DNA of 64,000 nt from Idiomarinaceae bacterium (GTDB lineage Bacteria; Pseudomonadota; Gammaproteobacteria; Enterobacterales; Alteromonadaceae). The notes below the pieces were generated by a model. The model searched no databases. It was not told the origin of the DNA and was given only the letters and a program-made list of their open reading frames with translations. The stretch is from NCBI GenBank assembly GCA_002685255.1, contig NYWU01000003.1:48970-112969 (forward strand), given 5' to 3'. Position numbers and translations under genes: made by a program. Within the stretch, counting starts at the first letter, position 1; each line of letters opens with the position of its first letter. Shown piece after piece: positions 63,942 through 64,000 of the stretch.

Positions 63942-64000
63942 TCAGCGTTGGGTGATGAATAAGGTTAATGCCACACCAATAAACATTCCCACCACCAAAG
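63942..64000 (-). CDS. C-terminus of a small membrane protein (cut by window edge)
   Basis: The minus strand gives a hydrophobic tail ending ALTLFITQR and a TGA stop at 63944-63942, 31 bases upstream of the TraB/GumN gene. The remainder is beyond the right edge. It could be a short membrane protein in one operon with TraB/GumN. Identity unknown. Confidence 0.4.
   Translation of the reverse strand, partial: LVVGMFIGVALTLFITQR

Noticed and set aside
1..64000. Mobile elements, prophage, CRISPR arrays, tRNA or rRNA
   Set aside because: I saw no transposase or integrase frame, no regularly spaced repeats, and no cloverleaf or rRNA-like stretch in any intergenic gap.

Overview
The window looks like chromosomal DNA of a free-living, probably marine gammaproteobacterium of the Alteromonadales type; Idiomarinaceae or a close relative is my best guess, from gene content alone. 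Supporting traits are compact gene packing, moderate GC, an Escherichia-like two-wing cellulose (bcs) locus, a secreted S8 peptidase with a PPC tail, a TonB receptor next to a beta-propeller phytase, and no rRNA, tRNA, insertion sequence, phage or CRISPR. Every intergenic gap is shorter than 300 bases. Coding density is very high: six of about fourteen convergent gene pairs end in a shared 4-base stop (CTAA, TTAA, TTAG or CTAG).

Layout. 1-4618 (minus): a tight operon of a thermostable-hemolysin-family protein, an acyl-AMP ligase, a heme-oxygenase-like diiron enzyme, an SDR, a secreted TPR protein and a PmrA/QseB-type response regulator that runs off the left edge. 4763-5005: a Fur-boxed 60-residue cysteine-rich protein. 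5002-9768: M14 peptidase, MFS pump, mntP, small membrane proteins, MscS channel. 9902-12733: BON lipoprotein, methyltransferase, amidohydrolase. 12730-15972: an ABC exporter divergent from a DesK/DesR-like pair. 16205-23973: sirtuin, chemoreceptor, S8 peptidase, SPFH protein, OmpA lipoprotein, SDR and flavin oxidoreductase. 24066-30505: envelope-lipid decoration genes (UDP-GlcA 4-epimerase-like, GT2, VTT membrane protein, ArnT-like GT39, PAP2, EptA). 30450-33558: marR-emrA-emrB. 33725-36581: catalase-like peroxidase and a PAS chemoreceptor. 36578-48734: bcsG-F-E divergent from bcsR-position gene-Q-A-B-Z-C. 48740-50824: feoAB. 50996-54157: small metabolic and membrane genes. 54166-56611: H-NOX with a GGDEF/EAL partner. 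56608-63057: phytase and TonB receptor, divergent from a Pho-boxed GGDEF-like and AraC pair. 63062-64000: TraB/GumN protein and a cut-off membrane protein.

The most interesting signal is a shared regulatory motif. Near-perfect PmrA-type boxes (HTTAAD-N5-HTTAAD) lie upstream of the thermostable-hemolysin operon (4681-4697), the epimerase/GT operon (23999-24015) and PAP2-eptA (28192-28208). Each has a candidate -10 element about 10 bases further on. The first operon encodes a PmrA-like regulator itself, so the window appears to hold an autoregulated envelope-stress regulon. It would join lipid A or LPS decoration (phosphoethanolamine and probably a uronic acid such as GalA) to an uncharacterised four-enzyme lipid-type pathway. 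All of this is inferred from sequence; no database search was possible.
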